From the NCBI RefSeq assembly GCF_021917145.1, contig NC_061073.1, positions 62,001 to 126,000 on the forward strand: a stretch of 64,000 nucleotides of DNA, given 5' to 3'. Positions 10,446-23,079 of this stretch are shown here, piece after piece; the stretch's first letter is position 1, and each line of letters begins with the position of its first letter. Position numbers and translations under genes: made by a program. The notes under the pieces were generated by a model, which saw nothing but the letters and a program-made list of their open reading frames with translations, did not search any database and was not told where the DNA came from. This DNA comes from Hypomesus transpacificus (lineage: Eukaryota; Chordata; Actinopteri; Osmeriformes; Osmeridae).

Positions 10446-11849
10446 CTTCACAATACACTGTTCACAACACAATGGAAATGTTCTCAAATGAAACGGCAAA
10501 GCTGACAATCGTGTTTTCGGCTGTTATAACCCCTTTCATCGACGTGTTTCAGTGAAACGGAATCATTGGTAACATGATATAGCCTAAACATGTCTTCAAC
10601 GATCAACATCTTCTCCAGTGATACTGAAATTTCGAGTAACCTAATTGTCTTGCCGTAACCGTCTTTGCCATAACCTCGATCCCCGCTCCATGTTTGTAAT
10701 ATTTACTTCCTACTAGAGAGGCAACTCGAAAGTGCTCGAGGGACTCGATTGGTTTAGGCATTTAAGGCGGCGCTCTGTAATTTGCTCGCGCTACCTGTCG
10801 GATCAAGCTGAGGTAGAGTTGACAGCTTCGATCAAAGATCAGAATGGGATTTCTGATCTTGATCAGATGTCTTAAAGGGGTCATTGACTGTGTTTTGGGG
10901 GTATTTAACAGTTTATTTGTAACTCAGTGTTTTTAATTTCAGTGCTTAATTAATAGTTTAATTTTGAAAATCACTATTCATGTAGGCGTTTTATGTAATT
11001 TGCAGAAGACTGGTCCAGACGGGTCACATCCATGATGTTCAAACGTCATATCCGAAATGCTGGTTTTCCAAAAAAGACAAATATTTAAAAAAAACTTGTA
11101 TGTGTTCCATTACTCTAAATCATTTGTAAGACTGTGTGAGAGTATTCACAGCTAAAGATGATTGGTGACCATTCTGAACTTGTATAATAGTAATTTGACA
11201 ACAACTTTGACAACAACAAAAAAGATAAGGGGTCCTTTTCTTGTACCCAGAGCAATTGACTTTGTACACTGACGCAAGTATCATTACTATTTTGGTGGTC
11301 ATCTTGAAAATCTCCTGTGACATTTCAGATGGTTTGCTTAATGTTAAAACTAATTCACAAGTCATTTTAGATGTTGAGAAAAGCGCTGTGAAAGTTTGAT
11401 TCTTGATTTCCCAACAGATTCTGTGTGTATTTCAGACACGTCACATCCATAACAGAATAATGTCACATCCATAACGCAGGTTTTTCCTCAATTCTGCATA
11501 AAAGACTACATGTTTTAAAAATGGCTATTTTTATGTTCACCGAAGACTCCATGATCATGTCAATATCAAACTTTCTACATTAGACTTAGGGGTTCACAGA
11601 GTTACAGAAAAAAGTATAGTCTCCAGAAAATGACTGATGAAATGAAAATGAAATGAAATTTTGTGTCTGAAAAATATTTTTGGCAAAAAATAGTTTTCCT
11701 TCTCTATTTCTACCCATTGAGTACTTTCAGAATATGCATGACTAATTTAAATATATTGTAAGAAGTTTTGTTTTACTGAGAAATTGTTCTTGTCATTTTG
11801 AGTACAAATGTCACATCCATAACGGAATTGCCCTAGAGCTAACTGAAGC
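10446..11849. other. Intergenic, TE-like, no gene seen
   Basis: AT-rich sequence. The phrase gtcacatccataac recurs at about 11440, 11463 and 11810 with a variant at 11026, suggesting an old element, but termini could not be defined. No plausible exons were seen. Confidence 0.4.
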
Positions 11850-12912
11850 TAGCGCTGGGCGATATGGGTAACATTTTTTCGATATAGATATTTATATTTA
11901 CATTTGATAACGATAATTAAACGATAGACCACAGATCTGTAGTAGTAGCTAAATAAGTCTCCTCTACACTCTGCATAAAGTTTAGGCAGAGCGGTGTGAG
12001 AGAAATGTTTGCAGCCAGGGAGCACGTACCTGGGGTCAAGTAAAAGCTTTTTAAAACCTTGCTTTTTATCAATAACCTACCTATCAATACCCCGGCGCAA
12101 ACTCACACTTTCTGCATGTTCCAACAAGTGATTTTGCTTCAGGTGGTAAAAAAGGTTTCTTATATATTAGTATTATAATTGGACCAATACGCTGTTCTTA
12201 TTGGTTCAGAGACGAAATCCGCAAAAACGTTTACGGACCTCTCCAAACGATTTACGGATCTAGCAAGCGGTTACCTTTGAGATGTTGACAACATGGCGTC
12301 TGCTTCAGATTCGTCGTGTTTGATTTGGGATTTTCCTACGTGTTGTTATATTATATTAAAAAACAAATAGACTTTCGACAGATCTACCAACACCTTTGTA
12401 AGCAGAGATTTGTTAAAACGTTTGTTAACCGAGACCGTAGGTCGAGGTCAACAAGAAGTCCACATTTGCAGTTTGTCGTATTACCAGACTTGGTAGCCAC
12501 CTGTTTGTTTACTACACCAATTTGCACCGAACATTGCTCTACTCTTTATCGGATTCCAAAAAGCCAAACAACTTCTGAATAACCGAAGAAAACGAACCCT
12601 TTTTATCAATAATTTCTTCACTGGAAGTTCCTCCCTCACCATGGCTATATCGCTGCCATTGTTGTCGGCAAAGACTAATTTTCCGCGGTTAACATTAGCT
12701 ACTCCACTCGAGATGCTCAGTATATTTTGGTGAGTGTGGGCTACCATTTCTCCGCAACTTCCTGCCGCAGCACAGAAATTAAATGGACTGCTGTTCCTAA
12801 TTATTCTCTATCGACATTATCGATATTATTGAAAATGAATTAATAATACAATATCTTTATCGAGGGAAGTCATTACTTCGATAGTTATTTATCGATTTAT
12901 CGCCCAGCCCCA
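11850..12912. mobile_element. hAT-like non-autonomous element with 8-bp TSD
   Basis: The left end is tagcgctgggcgatatggg and the right end tttatcgcccagccccaa. Flanking ACTGAAGC is duplicated perfectly (11842-11849 and 12913-12920). The subterminal regions are rich in atcgat motifs. No transposase was recognised in the 1063-bp interior. Confidence 0.85.
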
Positions 12913-12920
12913 ACTGAAGC

Positions 12921-14067
12921 TGAGTTGAATCACGATAGTTTGGTTGCTAAGCTGTAACGTTACCCGCCTAAGTCGATCACAATTGCTTCGACAACAGAAG
13001 TGGAAACAATTTACGTTATTTCAAATGACGTCTAGTCAATCTTATCTGTGTAGGGCTGTTTTGGCAGCCCCTTTGTCACTGGTCACCCAGACACTCGTCT
13101 GGGACAGTTGTTGATTTGCATGAATGCTAAAATGACAATCACTTTAATGACACACCTCTGAAGAGGTGGTCTCAACAGTTGAAGAGGAAGGTAGACAGAG
13201 GAAGACTAAAATTATCATTAAAAGTTGTGTTCTTTAAAAATAAGGTTCTAAACAGATTTTAATGTCATGTTTGATATGCTTTTGTTTCTTATTTTATGTA
13301 TTACATGCTAGTAATCATTTTAGTACTGTAACATGTACATGGTTTACAGAGTTTGTGCTTGCAGCAGACCAACATGTGTTTAACATATTCCCTTGTCTTG
13401 CAAGGAAACCACTTGGTCTACTGCAGCCTTGATTAATGATCCAATTTGAATTTGTATCCGTTACACAACTTTTCAGTCATGTGACCGGTGTCCCCATTTT
13501 AGTCAGGTTTGGGTGTATATAGGAAGAAGTTTTACCAATCACTTCGAGTTTTGTTTACGATACAGCTCCGGTGCGTTAGGCGCCTAGTCTTCATTGTGAA
13601 TACCTTTGTTAACCATTGCTCTGAAGGTATGTTTTGTATTTGATGATATTTCATTATCATTGTATTGATCATCTTACTATTTAGATAATAAACTATTGTT
13701 GTGAATTTTGACGTTACTTGTTCTCTTTGAAACGTATCTATCAAGCTACGGCGGTGAAAACTTAGATCTAGTCTGGTTGATGCGGCTAACTGATTATGAA
13801 CATAGACTTTTGGAGTAGGTTTTAACTTAAGGCCTCTGAGTCACTTACAGTGGATCTCCACGCTCCGAAGGAATTTACCGGGGCCTCTGAGTGATCGATT
13901 ACATATCCTACTAGGTCTACTATGGTTAAATCCATATTATAGTAGAGATAAACAACTTTAGTGAACACGCATACTTTAGGGTTGGTGCTCTGAACAAGCA
14001 GACGATTTTTACCTACGTCAGAGTTTCATGTCATTAACTGTTTAGCGCTCGAGGTTACAGGTAACGC
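12921..14067. other. Intergenic, no gene recognised
   Basis: Moderately AT-rich sequence without repeats I can define and without exon-like frames bounded by splice signals. Confidence 0.4.
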
Positions 14068-14560
14068 ACATTCTGGTTCTACTTCGGATGCCATCAAGCG
14101 GGATCTCTGGTCGTAGTCAATCCTTCATTAACCAATACGCATTCGTTAGCAGAATACTAGCGTGTTATGGGCAACAACGACTTACCCTGTAAGAAATTTA
14201 AAGGACATAAGCACTCGTTCATTCAACTTTTGAACTGTAATCCATGTTGAACATGCAAAAACTACAATCAAATCTGAGATTTATCAACGACAATCAGGCG
14301 AAAGAGACAAATTTAGCCGTTTAGCTCCATAGACTCCCATTCATTTTGCACTCGACCGCGATCACTCCCAGTGGAACTCTGGTGGAACTGCAACAAAATT
14401 CGGTACAATGGGGCTTAATAGGGAGTGGGGAGGCTCTCCTTAAACAGGCTCTGGTATAGCTCCCCAGACCTCCATTCATTCGGCACTCCCCGTTAGCGCC
14501 CTCATATGGAACTAGAGTGGAACTGCAACCAGTTCAGAACCCGGAAGTTTCCCGAGAGTG
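14068..14560. repeat. Dispersed repeat, copy 1
   Basis: Bases 14068-14458 match 25640-26033 closely in the same orientation (shared landmarks tgccatcaagcgggatctct and gggcaacaacgacttaccct). Bases 14450-14560 match 25220-25355 in reverse. It is an unnamed interspersed repeat, probably a DNA element. Confidence 0.75.
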
Positions 14561-15234
14561 TCAGTTCTCCCTTATTAGACATTCTCTGCTCAAACCTTAG
14601 AAATGAGTTGCTTTCACGTTTAGACACACTGAAACAACACTGAGTTATCTTGCTGGTTTTTAAAACCAAACGCTAAATCATAAGTACGCAGGTTTAACAA
14701 ATTAACCCTTCTCTTTGCTAGCTAGCTAGCATGCTAAGTGTGTCCCCGCAGCTGAAGCTGGCTCCTGTTATGAAAACTTCAGCTACAGTAGCTCTGGCTC
14801 AAGCTATTGTTTTGTGATCAACTGACTAGTTGGTTTAATGCTACACTTAGTCAGTGAGACTGAGAATGTCTAAAAAGGGTTTGCCAGAATGTTTTAGGTT
14901 TCATATCAAATAAGATAATTCAACTCATTCATAAAAAATAACTCACCGAGAACTTCAGCTCAAATTCCCGCTTGCAAACTCCAACCTGAGAGGGTCGTTA
15001 GTCTGTTTAAGAGGACGCGTTTGATGGCTTCTTCTTGCTTTTGTTTTGGTTGTCGGACAGCATTCCGCTGCGAGGTGCTTCACCGCCGCCTACCGTTTTG
15101 GAGTGAGAGGTCAGTCGCTCCTTAAAACCGCGTTCTGAAGACAAAGCTGCGACTTCAGCCTGTAGCCTACATCTGCCAATCAACGCAGATCAGTTTCACT
15201 ATTGAGTCTAATACAGTGTGAGTTACCCTAAAGC

Positions 15235-16590
15235 CAGGGCCGGATTAAGACATTTTGAGGCCTGGGGCTAATTACCAGGATGAGGCCCCTATATCGTCCC
15301 AACGCACATCATGACACGCACACCAACCCACCCCGGGTGCACTGACACATCAGTGCTTTAAAGTCCACAGAGCCACTCTATAAATATGATCAGTTTAAAC
15401 ATGTGACTCACCATCATCACATCAGTGATATTAAAAGCTCAGTTTTCTGCTCTTTCTCAATGCAAACTCATCAATGAGCTCTTCAAAGTAGAGAACAAGT
15501 TGAAAGAAAAGAAAGAAGTTGGTGCAGTATGTCATGCTCTATGTAGTGATGCACCGAATCCAGGATTCGGATTCGGTCGAATATTGGGCTTTTGGACGGG
15601 ATTCGGTTTCGGCCGAACCTTAAATTTGTTCCCACCGAACCCAAACCCTACGCTTGCACTACGCCGGTTACGCTGATCGAAATAATGACGCCGCCGTTGA
15701 ATTCGGGAATGTGTTTATGTAGCTAGGTGGTCCGTTCAAGGTAGTAGGCTGAGATAAAGTGAAAATTGAACTCAAAAGCAGAAAGTGTTGGTGCAGTGGC
15801 GATTTCTTTAAGACTGCAATGGAAGCTTAGCTTCCCCTAAAATAAAATAAAAACTGATTTACATTTGGTGCTTAACCCGAACCTAATAGCCTTCCTAGTC
15901 ATGGTTTTGATGTGAGGTTAAATTGGAACTTCACATTAATGCGAGCGCGCACGGCGCGCGAGCGGTAATTTTTACATACGTTTCAGTGCAATTTTTTTTT
16001 TTAGCTTTATGTAGCCTAGCCTAATATGAACATTACGTTTGAGTCATATTCTTAGCTATATTTTCCGGAAATTACAACCCAAATGTTTACCTGAAAGATT
16101 CAGGGCTTTTGAGAAAACATATCGTTCCCATCCTTGCAGGAACCTAGATTTATGAAGTGACAGATCTTTCTTTTTTTACCTGGCTTTTTCAGTTCCTCCT
16201 GGCATCTTTTTCCCTTCCATTTTATTCTTCTCTGGACGCTCAGCGTCTCTGGGAGTGAATGGTGGAGTGGAGTGGGCTGGCCTGGACGCTGGGCTTCTGC
16301 TTGATGATTGGAGGGTGTGTCGAAAGACTGCATCTCCTTTCGATTGACTACGATTTTGTACTATAAAAAGTTGCCGAAGCTATTCGAGTTTAGTCCCATC
16401 GCGGATTTTGGCCACACTCTCTGCTTTCCTTAACCGGACATTTTCGCACATTATTTTTGTTTTCACTCAGAATTTTTCTAATGTTATGAGCGGTGCCGTT
16501 GACTCACTCGACATCGGGCAACCTGAGGCCCCCCTGGTGGCGAGGCCCGGGGCTGCAGCCCCCAAAGCCCATTGTCTTAATCCGGCCCTG
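15235..16590. mobile_element. CAG-ended hAT-like element with perfect 8-bp TSD
   Basis: Ends are cagggccggattaagaca and the inverse tgtcttaatccggccctg. The target duplication CCTAAAGC is perfect (15227-15234 and 16591-16598). It has a mosaic interior: at about 15546 another element end (gtgatgcaccgaatccagga) appears. No intact transposase was seen. Confidence 0.85.
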
Positions 16591-17110
16591 CCTAAAGCGA
16601 CCACTTGTAAAAAAAAACTAACCCTAACATGAACATTAACATCCAAACAAAGTTTGATTATAAACTTTTATGTAAACCAAAATCGCATGCATTTGTGTCT
16701 GCAAAGCATGTGTTTTAGGAACACAGAAACACGAAGAGACCGCGTGGCCCAGACATGTGGCTGTATTTAATGATGCCATACATAACATCATAAAACAAAT
16801 TCAAGGCACAGTGTAGACCGCATTCTGTACAAAACAGCCCCGCCTGCCTGTAGTAGGCTACTGAAAGAGGACGGTCACGAGAGGTCGTTACCGCGCGGCA
16901 GACGCCTGCTTATCAGACAGAGTTGTTGACGGTTGATGAAGTTAAAGTCCAGTGTCATTCCGGGCGTAGTACAGGAGGCTCGCTGTGCGTTCACCCAGTG
17001 TAATAGACGTGCTCGTATGTAAACTTTTAGTGGGTTGCTCATATTTGGACTGGTTTTAGGCGTCAGAGTGAAGACAAGAGCGCCGTCGTATTTGGCGAAG
17101 CAGGTAGAGG

Positions 17111-20100
17111 ATGGGAAACGGGGAGCTCGCGGAGAAGCGGATCTCTCCGCTTAAAAACTTTGCGGCTGGAGGAGTCGGTGGCGCATGCCTTCTGTTCGCG
17201 GGACACCCTCTCGACACCATCAAGGTGATTGATTCAAACTGTTAATGATGATCCATTTTAGCATGACGCATATGCTTCATTTAGGCCTGGTGCACATTCT
17301 GTGTGTTGGGTTTGGGTATGCGTGTGCGCACGGGAATAGCAGGCCTAATGCAGTTTGATGGAATGGAAACATATTTTAATACCGTGTAGCCGTACGGCTT
17401 ACATGCCGTGGGCGGTAAACGACTGAGCGGATTAGTGGAAGTTGGAAGTCCAGTTTTTAACCTGCTGATCCGTCAAGCTGGCAGGATGAGATGTGTGGCT
17501 CCTTTCTTTTGAAACTTGTTTTCCCACGGCTAGAGAGAAATAGCCGAAGGCTACAAAGAGAGAGACAGAGTAGGCTGACCTTCTTGTAGGGTTTAGCGCG
17601 CTAGTGGCGGTGACTCCTACCGTTAAGGCCCCCTGCGCGTGCTGAAGTTTCCCCAGCTCCTTTCGCATTATAAGAGAGAGTGAGGGAGGGGGGGGGAGAG
17701 TACGTTTGTCTTGGTTGTGACTGGCGGTGAGTATTTATATCTAACCTGTAAGCTGTTCCCTCCTGGGGTAAGAGTGGGAGTCAGATGGCTGAGCGGTGAG
17801 GGAGTCGGGCTAGTAATCAGACGGTTGCCAGATCGATTCCCCGCCGTGCCAAATGACGTTGTGTCCTTGGGCAAGGCACTTCACCCTAATTGCCTCGGGG
17901 GGAGTGTCCCTGTACTTACTGTAAGAGCGACTGCTAAATGACTAAATGTAAGAGTTGTTCCCACAGCAGACAGAGTCTTTGCCCTCGCCCTCTGCCCTGT
18001 GTATTGGGGAGCTTTCAGACTAGCAGATGAAGGGAGATGCTTCTTCTGGTTGATTTACCACACTCTGTGGTGCTTCTTTATCTGTGACCACACCTTCTCT
18101 AATATCACCATCCTGCCTCAGTCCTAACCCTCCGCACACACTCACACATATACATGCTGACTCACACAACCACACAAAAGGTTACAGATTAGTGTGTGTC
18201 TACAGGTGAGGTTACAGATTAGTGTGTGTTTACAGGTGAGGTTACAGGACTGTGTGTGTGTTTACAGGTGAGGTTACAGGACTGTGTGTGTGTGTTTACA
18301 GGTGAGGTTACAGACACAGCCTAAAGTCCACTCTGGTAATGGGGCTCTCTATACAGGAGCATACGATTGCTTCCGCAAGACAGTTTCCAAAGAGGTAACA
18401 ATCACACATACAGTACATGCATACATACACCCACAGTCACGCACGCACACACGCATACAGGACACAGACTGTCTCTCCACCTTCAAGAGAAGGCTCAAGA
18501 CGCACTCGTTCCGGGAGTACCACGGTACTTAGGAATGGTTTGCTGAACCCCATGTTAGTTTCCTCAAGGATCACAATGACTCTTGCTTAGACTGTTGCTC
18601 TTGTTGGTTAGTGGTAGCTGTTTTAAACTGTTGTATTCTATTTGAGCTAATCCTATTTTTATTGCTTTCCTACAGGTACACTTGCACTTAAAGATTCATG
18701 TTGTGTAATTGTAACTTGCTTAACTACATGCTCTTATGGTTTCTTCCCTTTAGCACTTATTTTTGGGTTGTTCACAATGTGTGCTTCTTGTTTTTGGCTA
18801 CCCGCAATGCTTTGGGGCTATCTTGTTGTTATTATCAGTGACCTATGCACTTTGTAAAGCTCTCTCTTGGAAGTCGCTTTGGATAAAAGCGTCTGCTAAA
18901 TGAATAAATGTAAATGTAAATGCATACACACACACCCACCACATATGTGTATGGTGTGTGTATGTATTGTGTGTGTGCAGGGCGTGTTGGGGCTGTATAA
19001 GGGGATGGGAGCACCCTTGGCTGGGGTGGCTCCTATGATGGCCATCAGCTTCTTTGGCTTCGGTCTGGGGAAGCAGCTCCAGCAGTCGGATCCCAGAAAG
19101 CCCCTAACGTGAGTCTGTCTGTCTGTCTTCCTGTCTATCTGCCTGTCTTCCTGTCTGTCTTCCTGTCTTTCTTTCTGCCTGTCTGTCCGTCTTCCTGTCT
19201 GTTTGACTGTCGGCCTGCCTGTCTTCCTGTCTGTCTACCTGTCTGTCTGACTGTCTGTCGGCCTGTCTGTCTGCCTGTCTATCTTCCTGTCTGTCTGTCT
19301 GTCTGTCTGCCTGTCTTGCTGTCTGTCTTCCTGTCTGTCTGTATTCCTGTCTGTCTTCCTGTCTGTCTTCCTGTCTGCCTGAATGTCTGTCTGTCTGCTT
19401 CTCTATGTGTCTATCTTTCAGTCTCTCTGTGTGTTCAGATGATACTTTAGTGTGTTTGTGTAAGTGTGTGTTCAGATGATACTTTAGTGTGTTTGTGTAA
19501 GTGTCTCCACTGCCGGTGTTAATGTGTGTTTAGAATAGTTGGAATAGGAACTCTAAATATAACTGTGTTTGTGGGCCTCCCTATTGGCTGTCATCCTCCC
19601 ACCCCCTACACCCTCACCCTCCTCCCTCCCCTAATTTCCCCTCTGTGTGTGTATGTATGTGTGTACGTGTGTGTGAGTGTGTATGTGTGTGTTTGTGTGT
19701 AGGTATGCTCAGGTCTATCTGGCTGGGTGTCTGGCTGGAGTGTTCACCACCGTCATCGTGGCTCCAGGAGAAAGAGTCAAGTGCTTATTGCAGGCAAGAC
19801 ACATGAGATGATATATGTGTGTGTGTGTTTTTGTGTGTGTATTTGTGCAGGTGTTTGTATGCAGGGGCTGTCGGGGCGCCGGCAAGAATTCTTCCTCCCG
19901 GGGGGAGGGGGGGCGGGGGGGGGGAGTGATGAACTCGCCCTGGGCGCACAATGTGCTAGGACCGCCACTGTGTGTATGTGTGTGTTTGTGAATAATTTAT
20001 GTTTTGTTGATTCAATTTATTATTTTAAACTACAGATTCAATTTATTATTTTTAACTACAAACAGGTTGTTGCCAACACAGTGACAATATAGATTGTGTG

Positions 20101-23048
20101 TGTCTGTGTGCGTGTGTACATGCTTGTGTGTGTGTGTTCCAGGTGCAGGCCAGTGGGGGTCAGCTGAGGTATGCGGGTCCTCTGGACTGTGCTGTCAGCC
20201 TCTACAGGCAGCAGGGCATCCGCAGTGTGTACAAGGGCACCGTCCTCACGCTCCTCAGAGGTTACAGACAGAGAGTGTTTGTTTGTGTGTTTGCTTGTCT
20301 GTGTGCATGTGTGTGTGTGGATGTGTGTGTCTATGTTCTTTGTTTTTTGTGATGCTGATAAATAACTATGAAGGTTAAACATTAGTCCTGCGACAGAAAG
20401 TAAAACAATGTAAAATAATGTAACAGGAAGTAACTAGCTGTACAGGAATTAAAACAATGTAAACTGTAAGTAATACATTCAAAATTCTGCAGCTAGATTA
20501 TTAACCAAAACTAAAAGGAGAGAACACATTAGTCCTGTCCTAGCTACTTTACACTGGCTCCCTGTTACCTTCAGAATTGACTTTAAGGTCCTTTTCCTCA
20601 CATACAAAGCTCTACACGGACAAGGACCTAGCTACATTGCTAACTCCCTTATAAACTACACACCAGCTAGAACACTGCGATCATCAAATGCAGGCCTATT
20701 AGAGGTCACCAGAAGCAGTCATAAGAAGATTGGTGATTCGGCCTTTGCTAATTATGCCCCAAAACTATGGAACAAATTACCATAAATATTAGGGAAGCAA
20801 ACACGCCAGACATTTTTAAAAGACAGCTTAAAACCTACCTTTTTACCAAAGCATTTAAATAATTTTATCTCAGAAGGGTTTTACTACTTTGATTAGTTGT
20901 ATTATTGTTGCAATTTTAATTATTACTTTTATCACTTGTATAATTGTTTTTATTGATTTTATGTAAAGCACCTTGAGCTACAATGCTTGTATGAAATGTG
21001 CTATATAAATAAAGTCTTACTTACTTACTTACATTCTGCATTCATACATGTTACATTGTTAGTTCTTGTTACAGTCTGATACTACGTGTTACATTCTAAA
21101 AAGACCAAACAGGAAATAACATTAACGAAAAATAATTTACATAAAGTAACATGAAGTAACAACACGGACAACAGGAATGATAATAATGTAACCAGAAGTA
21201 ACATTAAGTAACAGGAAGTAAAACAAAATAGCCAGAAGCAACATAATGGATAGCAAGTAATAGACTGTAACTGGAAGTAGTGGAATATTAGAATGTAACA
21301 GGAAGTAATAACATGTCCATCCTATGTGACTGGTCTCCCTCCCAGATGTTCCCTCCAACGGCCTGTACTTCCTCACCTATGAGTACCTGAAGAACTTACT
21401 GACAGCCGAGGGTGAAAGGTCAGTCCCTTGCCACCATGCCAACACCACTATGTTGTACATACAGTACATACATACAGTCTGGAGGCTGAGTAAGAGGCTG
21501 CTTTAGAGGCTGTAGTAGAGGGTATGGTATAGGCTGAGGTAGAGATGTGTGTGTGTGTGTGTATATATGTGTGTGTGTGTCAGCGTGTCTCAGCTCAGCA
21601 CTCCCAGGATCCTCCTGGCAGGTGGGGTAGAGATGTGTATATATATATGTATGAATGTATATATATATATATATGTGTGTGTTAGGGATGTGCATCTCCA
21701 TCACTTAGGGCGATCCGATACACATCTCAATGCACTGCCAACAATCCAATACATTAAAGCTACATAAAAGCAACTACTAATGTGATACGATACAATTCAC
21801 CCCTATTGCGAGGCAGCGGGATTCGACACAATGCGATTCAACAAAATGCAATGCGAAATAGTATGATGCTATGTAATTTAATAAGATACATAATGATTTA
21901 TTTCTTTGTCAGACAGTAAATCATAAATTAACTAAAAAGTGAAAGTTTTACCTCACATATTAAACAAATTCTCTGAAGATAAAATCAGGCTAGAATATAA
22001 AAAAGGTCAACTATTCTTGCTACATTTACATTTACATTTATTCATTTAGCAGACGCTTTTATCCAAAGCGACTTCCAAGAGAGAGCTTTACAAAGTGCAT
22101 AGGTCACTGATAATAACAACAAGATAGCCCCAAAGCATTGCAGGTAGCCAAAAACAGAAGTACACATTGTGAACAACCAAAAATAAGTGCTAAAGGGAAG
22201 AAACCATAAGAGCATGTAGTTAAGCAAATGACAATACACAACATGAATCTCTAAGTGCAAGTGTACCTGTAGGAAAGCAAGGGTACAGGTGGCGCTAGAG
22301 TGGCTAGCCATAGCTATGTCTCCACACAAATAGCATGTAGCCTCTTCAGGTGAGCAGGCTACCTAAATTAGCCATGTTTCCTGTGTACTTTATAGCAGCA
22401 CGACATATCTTGCCATTGCTTGGGTCTTGTCAAATTGCCCATCTTTCTTGGAAACCTTAAAAACCTTGGATTTATGGCAATTCGTAGGAACGCGTAACTC
22501 TTCCTCCGCCGTGAAAACACTTGCCCAAACACGCCTCCAACTCGCGTGAAACTTGTCTCAGAGACTTGACGAGAATCGGCCACTGACAGCAGTGGAGATG
22601 AGAGCGCGCTTGAGAAACTAGAGAGGAGGAATCTCTGAATATAAAGTTATTGGTCACAAATCATTGGTCACATTTCTAAAAACTAAATGTGTTTGCCTAC
22701 ACATAATTCTATATAAATACATTGGATTATACCGATGCAAAGATGTTAGAAACGATGCATCGCGATATCACCCAACATTGTGTCCGGTGCACACTGTTTT
22801 GATCGCATTGCGAGCTTTGGGTGAATCTTACCAATCCCATGTTACCCCAATAAATAATTTTTTTGTGGAAATAACATTAAAAGGGTGTACTTAACTTCAG
22901 ATAGGCCTAACTGGATGATAGTTTCCATATAACAGCCGTTAACCTGCGTTTTTTTTTTTGTCGCGTTAAAGTGAGATTGCGTTAACGCGTTAACTTTGAC
23001 AGCCCTAATATATATATGTGTGTGTGTATGTGTGTGTGTTTGTGTGTT

Positions 23049-23079
<31 letters not shown>

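Noticed and set aside
15425..15676. Small open frame containing FGFGRILGFWTGFGFGRT
   Set aside because: It runs through the terminal repeat of a transposon (ggattcgg motifs) inside the element at 15235-16590.
17783..17860. tRNA gene
   Set aside because: A- and B-box-like sequences are present, but the same head recurs with a common body and tail at several loci, so it is a SINE.
19109..19450. Cys/Val/Pro-rich frame after SLC25A20 exon 3
   Set aside because: Translation of a (CTGT)n tract. The true exon ends at a gtgagt donor at 19108.
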